Below, in pieces: positions 27,428-36,085 of a stretch of 64,000 bases of DNA. Location of the stretch: positions 3,596,001 through 3,660,000 of the forward strand of contig NZ_CP108487.1 of NCBI RefSeq assembly GCF_036226525.1, read 5' to 3'. The stretch's first letter is position 1, and each line of letters begins with the position of its first letter. The position numbers and the translations under genes were made by a program. The notes beneath the pieces are model-generated. The model was not told the DNA's origin and did not search any database. It saw only the letters and a program-made list of their open reading frames with translations. Origin of the DNA: Kribbella sp. NBC_01245. GTDB taxonomy: Bacteria > Actinomycetota > Actinomycetes > Propionibacteriales > Kribbellaceae.

Positions 27428-27506
27428 TATGTGGCAGCCTTACGCACATGATGGATCTCGTCAAGCATCCATCGGATGATGAATACCGATCACCGAGGAG
27501 CACCCT

Positions 27507-28427
27507 GTGACCCACCCCGTCCAAGGCCTGGTCCCGATCCTGGCCACGCCCTTCCATCCCGACGGCAGCCTGGATCTGCCGAGCCTGCGCCGGCTGACCG
27601 GGTTCCAGTTGGCCAGCGGGGTCGACGGCGTTGCCGTGCTCGGCATGGCCAGCGAGGCGTTCGCCCTGACCGCGGCCGAGCGCCGGCTGGTCACCAGCGC
27701 GGTAGCCGAGGTGGTGGCCGGCCAAGTGCCACTGGTGGTCGGGGTCGCGGCGACTTCGACGGTGACGGCAGTCGAGCAGACCACGGAAGCAGCGGCAGGT
27801 GGAGCCGTCACCGTCATGGTGTTGCCGCCGTACATGGTCCCGGCGAGCCCTGCGCAGCTCCCGTTGTTCTATGCGGCCGTGGCCGCGGTCGGCCCTGAGG
27901 TGATGGTGCAGGACGCTCCGGGTGTCACCGGGGTGGCCATGTCACCGCAGCAGATCGCCGAGCTCAGCAGCATCCCGGGGGTCACGTCGGTGAAGGTCGA
28001 AGCACCTCCGACCGCGCTGAAAGTCGCCGCCGTGGTGGATCGCCTCGACGAGCCCGGCTTCGTCGTCCTGGGCGGGCAGAACGCCCAGTTCCTGCTGGAC
28101 GAACTAGCAGCCGGCGCGGTCGGCTCGATGCCCGCCTGCGAGATCCCCGACCTCCTGTCGGCCGTCTTCACCGACTGGCGGGCAGGCCGCTACGACGACG
28201 CCCGGGCCCGGTTCGACCTCCTGCTGCCGCTGCTGGTGTTCGGCTTGCAGTCCGGGATCGCCTGGGCCGTGCACAAGGAAGTGCTGGTTCGCCGCGGACT
28301 GATCGAGCACGCCACGGTCCGGGTGCCGGCCCGTGAGCTCGACAGCAGGGCACGGGCGGGCCTGACTGCAATACTCGACCGGCTGGACCTTCCTGCCGGA
28401 ACCACTCCGCTGACGGGGATTCGCTGA
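27507..28427 (+). CDS. DapA-family (DHDPS/NAL superfamily) aldolase or dehydratase
   Basis: 306-aa TIM-barrel protein. The N-terminus VPILATPFHPDGSLD is the superfamily signature. The active-site Tyr lies in VLPPYMVP (about residue 111) and the Schiff-base Lys in TSVKVEAPPT (about residue 171). The GTG start at 27507 has GAGGAG 8 bases upstream. In sugar loci such enzymes cleave or dehydrate 2-keto-3-deoxy sugar acids. It is the first gene of a coupled three- or four-gene operon, with its stop overlapping the dehydratase start (ATG at 28427). True lysine-pathway DapA is unlikely here. Confidence 0.85.
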   Translation: MTHPVQGLVPILATPFHPDGSLDLPSLRRLTGFQLASGVDGVAVLGMASEAFALTAAERRLVTSAVAEVVAGQVPLVVGVAATSTVTAVEQTTEAAAGGAVTVMVLPPYMVPASPAQLPLFYAAVAAVGPEVMVQDAPGVTGVAMSPQQIAELSSIPGVTSVKVEAPPTALKVAAVVDRLDEPGFVVLGGQNAQFLLDELAAGAVGSMPACEIPDLLSAVFTDWRAGRYDDARARFDLLLPLLVFGLQSGIAWAVHKEVLVRRGLIEHATVRVPARELDSRARAGLTAILDRLDLPAGTTPLTGIR

Positions 28428-29545
28428 TGCCGACCATCATCGACGTACAGGTTTTTCCTCTGGTGCTGGGAACAGACCGCGCTTACACCACCAAGCCGCC
28501 GTGGCCGAGCATCTACGCCTCGGGACGGGAGGCCCTGCTGGTCAAGCTGACCGCGGACGACGGCTCGGTCGGCTGGGGTGAGGCGTTGGCGCCGGTGGCT
28601 CCGGAGGTTCCGGCCAAGATCATCGAGCTGCTGCTGAAGCCCGCCCTCCTCGGAGCCGACCCGACCAGGGTCCGCCCGCTCGTCACCGCCCTTCGCGCCC
28701 TGATGCGGGAGCGGGGCCACCTCGGCGGACACCAGGGCGACGCGGTCGCCGCGATCGATGTGGCGCTGTGGGACCTGGCCGGCCGGATCGCCGGGGTGCC
28801 GGTGCACCAGTTGCTCGGCGGAGCCCAGCGGGAGGTAGTACCGACATACGTGTCGGGGCTACCGGGGAAGAAGGACAGCGAGCGGGTTGCCATCGCGCGG
28901 GAGTGGGTGGACCAAGGCGTACGGCAGGTGAAGCTCGGACTCGGCTACGGCGTGCGGGCCGACCTTGCGACGGTCGAGGCCCTCCGCAACGTCCACGACG
29001 ACTTGCTGGTCGCTGTCGACATCCACGGCGTGTACGAAGTCGCCGAGGCGGTCCGGCTCGGCCGGGGACTCGACAGTCTCGGCGCCTGGTTCCTGGAGGC
29101 GCCGGTCGGCTTCGAGGACGTGGCCGGGCATGCAGAGGTGGCTCGGCGCATCGATACGCCGGTCGCGATCGGAGAGAGCCTGCGGCACCGGCAGGAGTTC
29201 AAGCCGTGGCTGGTCGGCGGTGCCGTCTCGATCCTGCAGCCCGATCCTGGCCGCACCGGGATCACCGAACTGCTGGATCTCGCGGCGGTCGCCGAAACCT
29301 GGTTCACGCCACTGGCCCCGCACCACTCGTCCGGGCTCGGGGTCATCATGGCCGCGAGCATCCATGCCTCGGCGGCGATCGGGAACCTGCTGGCGTACGA
29401 GTTCCACCCGATGCTGTTCGGGCCGGTGAACGACGTCCTGGTGACGCCGTTGGAGCCAGGCATGCTCGGGTTCGCCGTACCGGCCGGGCCGGGGCTCGGC
29501 ATCGAGGTCGACGAGGATGCCGTGCGCGCGGCGTGCATCCGGTGA
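28427..29545 (+). CDS. enolase-superfamily sugar-acid dehydratase (MR/MLE)
   Basis: 372-aa protein with the mandelate racemase/muconate lactonizing enzyme fold. Metal ligands are visible as Asp in VAVDIHGVY, Glu in FLEAPVGF and Glu in AIGESLRH. The DIHG motif and the later PHHSSGLG histidine match the galactonate/mannonate dehydratase type, where His acts as acid. The second Lys of the classical KxK motif is absent (VKLGLG). It should dehydrate an aldonic acid to a 2-keto-3-deoxy acid. It is translationally coupled on both sides. Confidence 0.87.
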   Translation: MPTIIDVQVFPLVLGTDRAYTTKPPWPSIYASGREALLVKLTADDGSVGWGEALAPVAPEVPAKIIELLLKPALLGADPTRVRPLVTALRALMRERGHLGGHQGDAVAAIDVALWDLAGRIAGVPVHQLLGGAQREVVPTYVSGLPGKKDSERVAIAREWVDQGVRQVKLGLGYGVRADLATVEALRNVHDDLLVAVDIHGVYEVAEAVRLGRGLDSLGAWFLEAPVGFEDVAGHAEVARRIDTPVAIGESLRHRQEFKPWLVGGAVSILQPDPGRTGITELLDLAAVAETWFTPLAPHHSSGLGVIMAASIHASAAIGNLLAYEFHPMLFGPVNDVLVTPLEPGMLGFAVPAGPGLGIEVDEDAVRAACIR

Positions 29546-30273
29546 CCCGCCGCGCCCTGGTGATCGGGGCCACTACGGCCATCGGTACGGCGATCGTCGC
29601 CGCGCTGGTCGCGGATGGCTGCCGGGTCGCCGGCGCTTCGCTGGAGGACAAGCCGGTGGATGGCCTCGACCTGCATCTGGCTGCTGACTGCTCCGATCCG
29701 GTAAAAGCGACCGAGGTGGTCGAGCAAGTGGTGGCCGAGTTCGGCGGGCTGGACGTCCTGGTCACCGCGGCCGCACGGATGCCGCTCGAGCCGGCCCACC
29801 GAACCACGGATGCGCAGTGGACCAGCGCCCTGTCGAACACACTCGACACCGTCTTCTATCCGGTCCGGGCCGCACTGCCATACCTCTTCGAGAGCAACGC
29901 GGCCGCAGTGGTTGCCGTGTCGTCGGTCAACACGCTGGTCGCCGCTCCCTGGACCGCCGCCTATACAGCAGCCAAGGGCGGCGTCGATGCCCTCGTCCGC
30001 CAGCTCGCAGTGGACTACGCGGCCCGCGGAGTCCGGGTGAACGCAGTAGCGCCCGGCATGGTCGGTGGGGAGTCGTTGCCGGATGCCGCAGCGGGTTACC
30101 CGATAGGCCGCACCATCAGGCCTTTCGAGGTTGCGAATGCCGTGGCATTCCTGGCCGGGCCGAGAGCGTCAGCCATCACCGGGGTGGTGCTGCCAGTTGA
30201 CGGCGGATTGTCTGTCCTCTCCCCTGCCGCTGTCAGCCGGGCCGATCTGCAAGCCAGGTTGAGGGATGCCTGA
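29542..30273 (+). CDS. short-chain dehydrogenase/reductase
   Basis: 243-aa classical SDR starting at a GTG that overlaps the dehydratase stop (GTGA). The cofactor motif is slightly unusual (GATTAIGTAIV instead of TGxxxGIG). NAG is replaced by TAAAR in VLVTAAARMP. The catalytic Ser (AVSSVNTL) and YTAAK are intact. The end has the normal PVDGGLSV. It probably oxidises the imported sugar to its lactone, feeding the SMP-30 lactonase. A role in reducing a pathway intermediate is also possible. Confidence 0.88.
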   Translation: MTRRALVIGATTAIGTAIVAALVADGCRVAGASLEDKPVDGLDLHLAADCSDPVKATEVVEQVVAEFGGLDVLVTAAARMPLEPAHRTTDAQWTSALSNTLDTVFYPVRAALPYLFESNAAAVVAVSSVNTLVAAPWTAAYTAAKGGVDALVRQLAVDYAARGVRVNAVAPGMVGGESLPDAAAGYPIGRTIRPFEVANAVAFLAGPRASAITGVVLPVDGGLSVLSPAAVSRADLQARLRDA

Positions 30274-30910
30274 CTTTGAGCTGGCAGGGCGAGCCGCCCC
30301 GGTCTACCGATTGCTCGACTGGCCTGTGCGGCTTGCACTGGTCACATTGCTGTGGATCGTGGGCGTTGCGGCCGGCCTGTTGATCGCAGGACTGGCTCCC
30401 GCGACACTGGCGGCCCACCATGTGCTGCTGGCTTACCTGGATGAGGTCGAGGTGCGCCCATGGTCCCGGTTCTGGAGGGCGTGGCGTGAGTGGTTCGGCC
30501 GAGGTCAGGTTGTACTAGGCCTGCCTCTTGCGACTGTCTGGGTCCTGCTGTTCTACCTGTCCACTGCACGACAGACGGTGCTGGCCCTGCCCCTTTCGAT
30601 GGTCCTGCTCGGCTACCTGGTCACGTTGTGGCTACTGCCTGCCGCAGCAGCTACGGTCGGCCCACGGTCGGCGAAAGCCCTGTGGGCGTTGACGATCCAC
30701 CTCAGCTGGCGCCACCCAGGACCACCACTCGCGGTGGCCGGCGTACTCGCCGTACTGGCTGTCGGGGCCTGGTACGTCGCACCGGCCGCACTGCTATTCG
30801 GCCCGGCCGCCGCCGGGCTTGCCGCAGTACTGGTGGTGCGGCGGGTCAGCTCACCGCGGCCGACGCGTGGTAACCGAGGCCCGACGAGATCTGGTCCGCC
30901 TGCTCGATGA
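30266..30910 (+). CDS. DUF624 / YesL-like membrane protein
   Basis: 214-aa protein with about five hydrophobic segments (for example LVTLLWIVGVAAGLLIAGLA near the N-terminus). The arrangement DWPVRLALVTLLWI, then PATLAAHHVLLAYLDE, then WRAWREWFGRG fits the YesL/DUF624 family, which accompanies sugar ABC importers. Its molecular role is not established. It overlaps the SDR gene by 8 bp. Its last 65 bp overlap the 3' end of the convergent IclR gene. Confidence 0.75.
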   Translation: MPDFELAGRAAPVYRLLDWPVRLALVTLLWIVGVAAGLLIAGLAPATLAAHHVLLAYLDEVEVRPWSRFWRAWREWFGRGQVVLGLPLATVWVLLFYLSTARQTVLALPLSMVLLGYLVTLWLLPAAAATVGPRSAKALWALTIHLSWRHPGPPLAVAGVLAVLAVGAWYVAPAALLFGPAAAGLAAVLVVRRVSSPRPTRGNRGPTRSGPPAR

Positions 30911-31646
30911 CCTGCATGGCCAGGGACTCCTCGCGGTGCGGCAAGTCCATCGCCGACAGCGGGCCGGATGCCGACAGGGCTGCGACGATCGCACCCGTTC
31001 GGTCCCGGATCGGCGCGGCCAGGCAGGCACGGCCGAAGGCCAGCTCTTCTACTTCCAGGGCATAGCCCCGCTCTTGCACCAGCCGGAGCATCTTCTCCAA
31101 CTGGGCATGCGCCGTCACGGTGTGCGGCGTGTAGCGGGCCAGGTCCTCGCCAAGCAGCTCCTGCCACTCCGCACGTGGCAGCTCGCTGATCAGCGCCTTT
31201 CCGATGGCCGTGGCATGCAGCGGACCGGTCCGGCCGACCAGGGTCGACGACCGACCGACCGCGCGGCCCTCGAAATGACACAGGTAGAACATCTCCGCGC
31301 CACGCCGCTCGGCCACATTGGCACCCAGGTTGAGGTCGGCGGCCAGGTTCTGCGCGACCTGCCGGGCCTGCTGGTGCACGGGCATCTCGTTCAGCCCGAT
31401 ACCGGCCAGCGTGATCACCTTCGGCCCGATGCCGTACAGGCCGCTGCGCTGGTCGTAGGCGAGGAAACCGAGCGCCACCAACGCAGCGACCAACCGCGAC
31501 ACGGTGGACTGTCCGAGCCCGGTCGCCGCGACCAGCTCGGAGACTCGCCGCTGCGGATGCGCCTCGGTGAACTCGGCCAACAGCGACAACGCCCGCTCGA
31601 CACTCTGCGTCCCCGGTCCCGCCTCACGGCCGATCGCACGCGCCAC
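30846..31646 (-). CDS. IclR family transcriptional regulator (copy B)
   Basis: 266 aa, starting at the GTG at 31646 with AGGAGG 8 bases upstream. The helix-turn-helix reads VSELVAATGLGQSTVSRLVA. The effector domain has the same signature stretches as copy A (LHATAIGKALI, RGYALEVEELAFGRACLAAPI). It converges on the sugar-acid operon. Copies A and B bracket that operon, which suggests duplication. They may respond to different intermediates or cross-regulate. Confidence 0.9.
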   Translation of the reverse strand: MARAIGREAGPGTQSVERALSLLAEFTEAHPQRRVSELVAATGLGQSTVSRLVAALVALGFLAYDQRSGLYGIGPKVITLAGIGLNEMPVHQQARQVAQNLAADLNLGANVAERRGAEMFYLCHFEGRAVGRSSTLVGRTGPLHATAIGKALISELPRAEWQELLGEDLARYTPHTVTAHAQLEKMLRLVQERGYALEVEELAFGRACLAAPIRDRTGAIVAALSASGPLSAMDLPHREESLAMQVIEQADQISSGLGYHASAAVS

Positions 31647-31787
31647 GACTCACCCCTCCTAAATTATGGTTCCCTCATCCACATCGTAGATGGCCGAGGG
31701 ATCGCATTCCAGCAAACGCACTCTTCACGCCTCTAAACTGACGGAGATGGTTGACACTCGGGCCTCTTGATCACTGAAGGAATTCGG

Positions 31788-32281
31788 GTGAGTGAGTTGA
31801 ACCACCAGGCGCGTCGGCGTCTGGCGGTCTTGCATCATGTCGAGGAAGTCAGCGGCAACGTGGCCATGACCTGCCGGTACTACCGCATCAGCAGCCAGAC
31901 CTACTATGCCTGGCTGCGCCGCTACGAGACCGAGGGCACCGATGGTCTGCGTGACCGGTCCAGGCGGCCGCGGTCCAGCCCGAATGCAACTCGTGCCGAA
32001 GTCGTCGAGAAGATCATTCATCTGCGGTCGAATTACCACTTCGGGCCGCAGAAGATCGCCATGTACCTCAAGCGATACCACGACGTCACGATCAGCACGT
32101 CTGGCGTCTGGCGTCTGGCGTCTGGCGTCTGGCGTCTGGCGTCTGGCGTCTGGCGTCTGGCGTCTGGCGGATCCTCCACCACCTGGGCATGGGCCGGCTA
32201 CCCGCTTCCCAGCGTTACAAGCGCCACGAGCAACGCTGGAAGCGTTACGAGAAGCAGCGCCCCGGACACGACGTCCAGTGA
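31788..32281 (+). pseudogene. truncated IS481-type transposase disrupted by a 7-bp repeat array
   Basis: From GTG 31788 (AGGA upstream) the reading shows the helix-turn-helix half of an IS481/integrase-type transposase: NVAMTCRYYRISSQTYYAWL, DGLRDRSRRPRSSPNAT and NYHFGPQKIAMYLKRYHDV. At 32099 a tandem array of GTCTGGC shifts the frame. Beyond it the expected continuation (ILHHLGMGRLPASQRYKRHE) is present in another frame and stops at 32279-32281. The DDE catalytic domain is absent, so the gene is both frameshifted and truncated. Confidence 0.85.
32099..32168 (+). repeat. ten perfect tandem copies of the heptamer GTCTGGC
   Basis: Seventy bases consist of exactly ten GTCTGGC units. The surrounding transposase normally needs only two (coding S-G-V-W-R), so eight extra units add 56 bp and shift the frame. 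Because three units encode seven residues in frame, the array translates as repeated SGVWRLA. This is a replication-slippage microsatellite inside coding sequence. Confidence 0.95.
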
Positions 32282-32657
32282 AGCCCTAAAGCCGGGTATT
32301 CACAGCACCTCACCGCGGGTCTGATCGAGCGGCGCGAGTTGGAACCAGCGCTGGCTGGGTGGGACGAATTGCAGCACGATCGCCGCGACCGCGAACACCG
32401 CGGGCAGCAGCGCGAGGCAACTCGCGCCACCCATCATCAGCAGCACCAGTCGTACGTCGCGACCGCTTGCGAGCAGCGTCCCGAACTTCCGACCACCAAC
32501 GGCCACGTAACCCTCACCCTCGACGGCGCACCACGCATCTACTACGGCCTGGCACCCCAAGCAAAGCGCGGCACCTACACCCTCGCCGGCTGCCGGCCCG
32601 GACGGCCACGCAGGTGATAAGCACAGAGCAGCGGGTCCAGCCAGGTCGAGGCGCTGC
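32282..32657. other. gene-free stretch with a membrane-protein-like remnant
   Basis: On the minus strand between about 32560 and 32300 a frame encodes a basic segment followed by one hydrophobic segment (LALLPAVFAVAAIVLQFV) and a short polar tail. It lacks a convincing start and partner domains, and looks like the end of a broken membrane protein gene. Nothing else is recognisable. Confidence 0.35.
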
Positions 32658-33310
32658 TCACAGGGTCACCTCCCCATGCTGGGTAGCCGGCACACCGTAG
32701 ACAATGGTGCGGGCCTGCACATCCTTGGTCACGACCGATGCGGCGCCGACGAGGGCCTGTTCGCCAACAGTGACGCCGGCGAGGATGACCACACCGGAGC
32801 CGACCTTGCAGCCGTAGGCGAATGACGGAGGCAGCAGCGGCTGCTCGTGGTCCGGATCGCGCCAGATCAATTCCTTGTCGTTGATGGTGCGCACCCCGGC
32901 GCCGATGCCCGGTCCGAGATCACGGTGTCGGCGGTCAGGTGCGACCCCGGCGAACAACGCACCCCATCGCCGATGACACAGCCGCGCTCGATGGTCAGGT
33001 TCGCCGCGAGCTGGCTGCCGGAGCCAACCCTGACGTTGGTCCGCAGCAGTGTGTTGTGCCCGATCGTGGTGTCGTCACCGATGGTGGCCCCTGCATAGAT
33101 GCTGGCCCCGGGAGGCAGCACCACCCCAGCGCCAACCACCGTGGATGCGCCGGTGCCCGGGTAGACCCGGCGTACGGCATATCCATACTCTGGCTCGCCC
33201 ACAACGGTCCGGCGCCCGATGCGGGTGTCGCGGCCGACCGTGGCGCCGCCGTGCACGATCGCGAACGCGCCGACGGTGACGCGACGATCGACGGATGGTG
33301 CCGAGCATGT
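32658..33310 (-). pseudogene. left-handed beta-helix acyltransferase gene, frameshifted
   Basis: Hexapeptide-repeat protein in pieces. One frame gives VTVGAFAIVHGGATVGRDTR through ATIGDDTTIGHNTLL to SHLTADTVISD. Near 32905 good coding moves to another frame (GIGAGVRTINDKELIW, VGSGVVILAGVTVGEQALVG) and ends at 32658. Loss of one base explains this join. A second join is likely near 33297, where the 5' part changes frame. Intact relatives acetylate nucleotide sugars or sugars (WcaF/NodL/PglD-like). The 5' end is lost against an opposite-strand fragment. Confidence 0.6.
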
Positions 33311-33339
33311 CGGCCGGCAGGAACACTGCAGTCGGGTGG

Positions 33340-33833
33340 TCAAGCAGGTCGAGCCGCTGCCTCCGTCGCCGCCGGACGCTCCGGTGACCGAGCAGTTCAC
33401 CATCGCCGCCGGCGACCCCGCCAACGTCGTCGATCCAGGCGTGACCGGCACCGAGTTCGTCAACACCTGCAAGGCTCCCCCGACCAGCCAAGACACCGAC
33501 GGTCACGTCACCACCCTCACCGGCGAGTCCGGCGACGGCGCCCACGCCATCTCGGTCGAGGGCGCAGGCGTCGGCACCTGGGACCTGGACCGGTACTTCT
33601 ACAACTCCACCTGCCAACTCCTCGGCCAGGTCGCGACCTCAGCGGCCGACGAAACCGGCATCATCCCCTCCAACACCAAGTACGTCGTCACCCACCTCTT
33701 CCTCGGAGCGGCCTTACCAGTAACCCTCACCATCACCGACACCCACAAGTGGTTCCGCGACATCTCCGCAAGTCGGTGGCATCCACCGCGGTCTGACGGC
33801 GGTCGTCGATCAGCGCCCGGACGGAGGCTCTGA
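33340..33833 (+). pseudogene. C-terminal fragment of a secreted protein
   Basis: A start-less frame with good GC-rich codon bias encodes a beta-rich segment (TIAAGDPANVVDPGVTGTEF, GVGTWDLDRYFYNSTCQLLG, NTKYVVTHLFLGAALPVTLT). This resembles the C-terminal pre-peptidase-like domains of secreted actinobacterial hydrolases. The N-terminal catalytic part is absent. It abuts the acyltransferase remnant and ends 20 bp before the convergent GH3 gene end. Confidence 0.45.
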
Positions 33834-33852
33834 TCGACGACCGGCGAGACCC

Positions 33853-36060
33853 CTAGCAGTCCACGGTGCCGTGCCCCCCGCTGATAGTGCTTTGCAGCGG
33901 TAGGTGGCGGGACGAGGAGCCGACCTGTACGTCGTAGCAGCCGGGTGCGACTCGCCAGTCGCCGGCCTCGGTGCTCCAGTAGGAGAGGGCGCGCTCGTCG
34001 AGCTGGAAGGTGACCCGCGCACTGTTGCCTGGGGCAAGGGTCACCTTCTCGAATCCCTTCAGCTGCTTCGGCGGCTGCTCGACGCCTACCGCCGGATTGG
34101 GCAGGCCCAGGTACAACTGCGGCACCGCGGTCCCGGTCCTCTTGCCGGTGTTCGTCACCTTGACGCTCACTGACGCCGCCACGCGGCTGCCAGGCGTACC
34201 GCGGGCAATCCGCAGATCGCTATAGGCGAACGAGGTGTACGACAACCCGTACCCGAACGGGTACGCCGGTGTCACGCCGCGAGCGTCGTACCAGCGGTAG
34301 CCCACCAGGACGCCCTCCTTGTAGACGGCGTTCTCCAGCACACCAGGGTAGGCTTCAGGATCGCCGCCGGTGGTCGGCAGATCCCGTTCGCCCCGCGGGA
34401 AGGTGACGGGCAGCCGGCCGCCGGGGTCGACGTCGCCGAAGAGCACCCGGGCCAGCGCGGTGCCACCTTCGGCTCCCGGGTACCAGGCCTCCAGCAGGCC
34501 GCGCACTTTCGATCGCCAGGGCGTGAGCACCGGACCGCCTGTCTCCAGGACGACGATGGTGTTGGGTTGCTTGGCGGCTACCTTTTCGATCAGCGCGTCC
34601 TGGTCGCCCGCTTGCCCGGAGTCGATGTCGAGCGAGGCCTTGTCTGATCCTTCGGAGGCCTTGTCGGAGGCGAAGACGACGGCCACTTCGGCGGCTGCGG
34701 CGACCGAGGCCGCGCGGTCGGCGTCGCTGCCGTCGTCGTAGGTCACCTTGTCCGCGCCCACTCGGCGTTCGATGCCCTTTCGGGGTGTTGTGAAGGAGTA
34801 TGGGTCGATCTGGGACGAGCCGCCGCCGGTTTTGAACTGCTCGGCCTCCTCGCCGATCAGGGCGATCCGGCCCAGCTTGGTCGCGTCCAGCGGGAGGATG
34901 CCGTCGTTGCGCAGCAGGGTGATCGCCTGCTCCGCTACCTCCCCTGCGGTTCGGGCGTGGCCCGGCTTGTCGATCCGGGTCTCGTCGTCGGCGTACGCCG
35001 GTCGGTCGAAGAAGCCGAAAGCGAACAGCGTGCGCAGGATGCGGCGCACGTGCTCGTCCACCGCGGCCGAGCCGGCCTGGCTGGTCAGCAGCGCCCCCTT
35101 GACGGCCAGCGGCGAGTAGCTCAACCCCGGCCAGGGCTCGAAGTCGAGGCCGTTGTTCAGCTGGTTGGCAGTGCTGTGGGTGGCGCCGTAGTCGGCCAGC
35201 ACAAAACCCTTGAATCCCCATTCCTGTTTCAGGATCTCGTTGAGCAGTCGCTGGTTCTCGCAGGCCCACTGACCGTTGACGCGGTTGTACGAGCACATCA
35301 CCGAGCCGACGCCTGCCTCCTTGACGGCCGCCTCGAAGGCCGGCAGGTAGATCTCCCGCAGGGTTCGGTCGTCGATCACCGCGTTGGTGGTGAATCGGCT
35401 TCCGATCAGCCCGGTGAGCGGGGGGACCGCCAACTGTCCCTCCTGGTTGTTGGCGGCGAAGTGCTTGACGTTGCCGATCACGCCCTCGCTCTGCGCACCG
35501 CGGAGCCAAGCAACTCCGGTTCGGGCCGAGAGGTACGGATCCTCGCCGTACCCCTCGAAGGTCCGGCCAGCCAGTGGAGTGCGCATGATGTTGACGGTCG
35601 GCGCGAACACGACGTCGTTGCCCTTGTGCTTGACCTCGTTACCGACAACGGCGCCGTGGCGCTGCGCCCATAGCGGCGAGAAGGTGGCGGCCAGGCCGAG
35701 CGGGGACGGCATCGCCGTCGCCTTGCCTTGCCTCGGGCCAGCGGGTCCGTCGCTGTAGAACGTCGTGGGCAGTTCCACCCGCTCCACCCCATCGCTTGTA
35801 CCGGTGTGAGTGCCTTCACCGCCGAGTACGCCGAACAGGTCGTCGCCGGCCAGCAACGACACCTTCTCGTCGAAGGTCAGCAAGCCGAGCAGCCTCCCGG
35901 CCCGCTCGTCCGGCGACAGTGTTGTGTCACACCATGGATGGTCACCACACCTCCCGGTGCTCGGCGTCGCGGTCGAACCGGACGCTGGTGGCGCCAGGGT
36001 CGCGAACACGAGCACCGGTACGGCGACCAGCCCCACGCGAGCCATCGACGGAAAAGACAT
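33853..36060 (-). CDS. secreted GH3 beta-glycosidase
   Basis: 735 aa from ATG 36060, preceded by AAAGGTGG. The signal peptide is MARVGLVAVPVLVFATLAPP. The GH3 N-terminal barrel contains KHFAANNQEG and the nucleophile motif GFVLADYGATHS (Asp). The C-terminal alpha/beta domain begins around GILPLDATKLGRIALIG, and a fibronectin-like third domain ends the protein. GH3 enzymes remove terminal beta-glucose, xylose or similar from glycosides. It is the last gene in a run of four secreted enzymes, 25 bp after DUF6351. Confidence 0.9.
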   Translation of the reverse strand: MSFPSMARVGLVAVPVLVFATLAPPASGSTATPSTGRCGDHPWCDTTLSPDERAGRLLGLLTFDEKVSLLAGDDLFGVLGGEGTHTGTSDGVERVELPTTFYSDGPAGPRQGKATAMPSPLGLAATFSPLWAQRHGAVVGNEVKHKGNDVVFAPTVNIMRTPLAGRTFEGYGEDPYLSARTGVAWLRGAQSEGVIGNVKHFAANNQEGQLAVPPLTGLIGSRFTTNAVIDDRTLREIYLPAFEAAVKEAGVGSVMCSYNRVNGQWACENQRLLNEILKQEWGFKGFVLADYGATHSTANQLNNGLDFEPWPGLSYSPLAVKGALLTSQAGSAAVDEHVRRILRTLFAFGFFDRPAYADDETRIDKPGHARTAGEVAEQAITLLRNDGILPLDATKLGRIALIGEEAEQFKTGGGSSQIDPYSFTTPRKGIERRVGADKVTYDDGSDADRAASVAAAAEVAVVFASDKASEGSDKASLDIDSGQAGDQDALIEKVAAKQPNTIVVLETGGPVLTPWRSKVRGLLEAWYPGAEGGTALARVLFGDVDPGGRLPVTFPRGERDLPTTGGDPEAYPGVLENAVYKEGVLVGYRWYDARGVTPAYPFGYGLSYTSFAYSDLRIARGTPGSRVAASVSVKVTNTGKRTGTAVPQLYLGLPNPAVGVEQPPKQLKGFEKVTLAPGNSARVTFQLDERALSYWSTEAGDWRVAPGCYDVQVGSSSRHLPLQSTISGGHGTVDC

Positions 36061-36085
36061 CGGGAACCACCTTTCTCGGTTGGTG

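Noticed and set aside
27507-28427. Lysine-pathway dapA
   Set aside because: The operon consists of sugar-acid enzymes and the divergent importer is for carbohydrates; no other lysine gene is near.
32099-32168. Heptamer array as a CRISPR or iteron array
   Set aside because: Units are only 7 bp, contiguous without spacers and lie inside a transposase reading frame; slippage is the simpler explanation.
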